This document shows positions 63,409-64,000 of a DNA stretch of 64,000 nt, piece after piece. Source of the stretch: JAOUEA01 sp963825685 (GTDB lineage: Bacteria; Actinomycetota; UBA4738; HRBIN12). The notes beneath the pieces are model-generated. The model was not told the DNA's origin. It searched no databases and saw nothing but the letters and a program-made list of their open reading frames with translations. The DNA lies in the NCBI GenBank assembly GCA_963825685.1, contig CAWGUD010000018.1, positions 124,001 to 188,000 on the forward strand. The letters run 5' to 3'. Made by a program: the position numbers and the translations under genes. The number at the start of each line of letters is the position of its first letter. Within the stretch, counting starts at the first letter, position 1.

Positions 63409-64000
63409 ATGAGCGATGTGATCACGTCCCAGCTCCGACCCGCCGAGGCCCCCGGCGAGGGCCCTCCCAAGCTCGCCGTGCGCGACCTCGTGAAGACCCG
63501 TCGATCGACGAGCGGCGCGGTCGTCACCGCCGTCGATCACGTCACGTTCGACGTGCGGCTCGGGGAGTTCCTGTGCCTGCTCGGCCCGTCGGGGTGCGGG
63601 AAGACCTCGATCCTCAACGTGCTGGCCGGCCTCGACGAGCCCACCTCGGGCGAGGCGCTGCTCGACGGCCGGCCGATCGCCGGCCCGGGCCCCGACCGGG
63701 CGGTGCTGTTCCAGGAACCCGCCCTGTTCCCGTGGCTCTCGGTCGCGGGGAACGTCGATCTCGCGCTGAAGCTGACCGGGACCCCGGCGTCGGAGCGACC
63801 CGACCGCGTCCGCACGTGGCTGGCGAACGTGGGCCTCGAGCGGTTCGCCGACGTGCAACCGCACGAGCTCTCTGCGGGCATGCGCCAGCGCGCACAGCTC
63901 GCCCGGGCGCTCGCGACCGAGCCCGAGGTGCTGCTCGGCGACGAGCCGTTCGGGGCGCTCGACGCGCAGGCGCGCGAGCTGCTGCAGGACGAGGTGCAGC
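63409..64000 (+). CDS. ABC importer ATP-binding protein, SsuB/TauB/NrtD-like (3' truncated by window end)
   Basis: ATG 63409; open to the window end (197 codons). Walker A LLGPSGCGKTSILNVLAGLD, Q-loop AVLFQEPALFPWLSVAGNVD, signature LSAGMRQRAQLARALA (LSAGM rather than LSGGM), Walker B VLLGDEPFGALDAQARELL. This is the nitrate/sulfonate/taurine ATPase group. Binding-protein and permease genes presumably follow beyond 64000. In operon with the permease and DUF2292, so an organosulfur or sulfonate system is likely. Confidence 0.85.
   Translation, partial: MSDVITSQLRPAEAPGEGPPKLAVRDLVKTRRSTSGAVVTAVDHVTFDVRLGEFLCLLGPSGCGKTSILNVLAGLDEPTSGEALLDGRPIAGPGPDRAVLFQEPALFPWLSVAGNVDLALKLTGTPASERPDRVRTWLANVGLERFADVQPHELSAGMRQRAQLARALATEPEVLLGDEPFGALDAQARELLQDEVQ

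Overview
This is a very G+C-rich, gene-dense window with short intergenic gaps, many 4-base ATGA/GTGA gene overlaps, frequent GTG starts and several probable leaderless promoters. Gene content (Actinobacteria-style ilvBNC-leuA operon with a leader-peptide attenuator, an ECF42-type sigma factor with its DGPF partner, ArsR fused to a low-molecular-weight phosphatase, a three-helix ArsC, DUF1918) points to an actinobacterium (Actinomycetota), probably an uncultivated lineage. I cannot place it more finely from sequence alone. About thirty single-base frame changes interrupt otherwise well-conserved genes, including core biosynthetic genes. They look like assembly or consensus errors, so affected genes are annotated as single CDSs with the shift noted.

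Layout. 1-4.7 kb: end of a Gly/Asp repeat protein, a dimethylargininase-like hydrolase, two paralogous small membrane proteins flanking a USP-USP-Rieske fusion, and serC. 4.7-12.7 kb: VOC protein, class III aminotransferase, C45 acyltransferase-like Ntn hydrolase, a membrane GAF-PAS-GGDEF-EAL protein, DacB-type D,D-carboxypeptidase, and a scrambled secreted-protein gene. 12.7-20.9 kb: branched-chain amino acid operon on the minus strand (attenuator, 104-aa protein, ilvB, ilvN, ilvC, leuA, fused leuB-cimA). 20.9-23.5 kb: ECF42 operon. 23.5-25.4 kb: arsenic locus with two ArsR-type regulators, ArsC and an 11-residue CC-PSG-CC micropeptide behind an ArsR-controlled divergent promoter. 25.4-29.4 kb: membrane protein, META lipoprotein, cold-shock protein, aminoglycoside-phosphotransferase-like kinase, dirigent-like secreted protein. 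28.8-32.3 kb: ilvD-thrC operon. 32.4-44.4 kb: FAD oxidoreductases, formate/nitrite-type channel, ABC exporter, amidase, EamA permease, amidohydrolase, acyl-CoA dehydrogenase, SulP transporter. 44.4-50.2 kb: lipoprotein, Tat phosphoesterase, GNAT, NYN-OST-HTH protein and small proteins. 50.2-56.6 kb: PHP phosphoesterase, IMPase and a dipeptide-type ABC importer divergent from an IclR regulator. 57.3-64 kb: sulfur-acquisition region: cysA-cysW-cysT-sulfate-binding protein (minus) divergent from a Na/Pi-cotransporter-like permease and an SsuB/TauB-like ATPase (plus), with a DUF2292 protein on each side and an 18-nt motif shared by the two leaders.

How the genes work together. IlvBN, IlvC and IlvD make the branched 2-keto acids. 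LeuA and LeuB lead to leucine. CimA offers a threonine-independent route to 2-ketobutyrate and isoleucine in which LeuB also acts, which gives a LeuB-CimA fusion a metabolic logic. The leader peptide ends in Leu-Val-Leu-Ile codons followed by a terminator, so the operon should be attenuated when branched-chain aminoacyl-tRNAs are abundant. The most novel-looking element is the ArsR-controlled cysteine micropeptide; the second is the shared motif in the sulfur-gene leaders.
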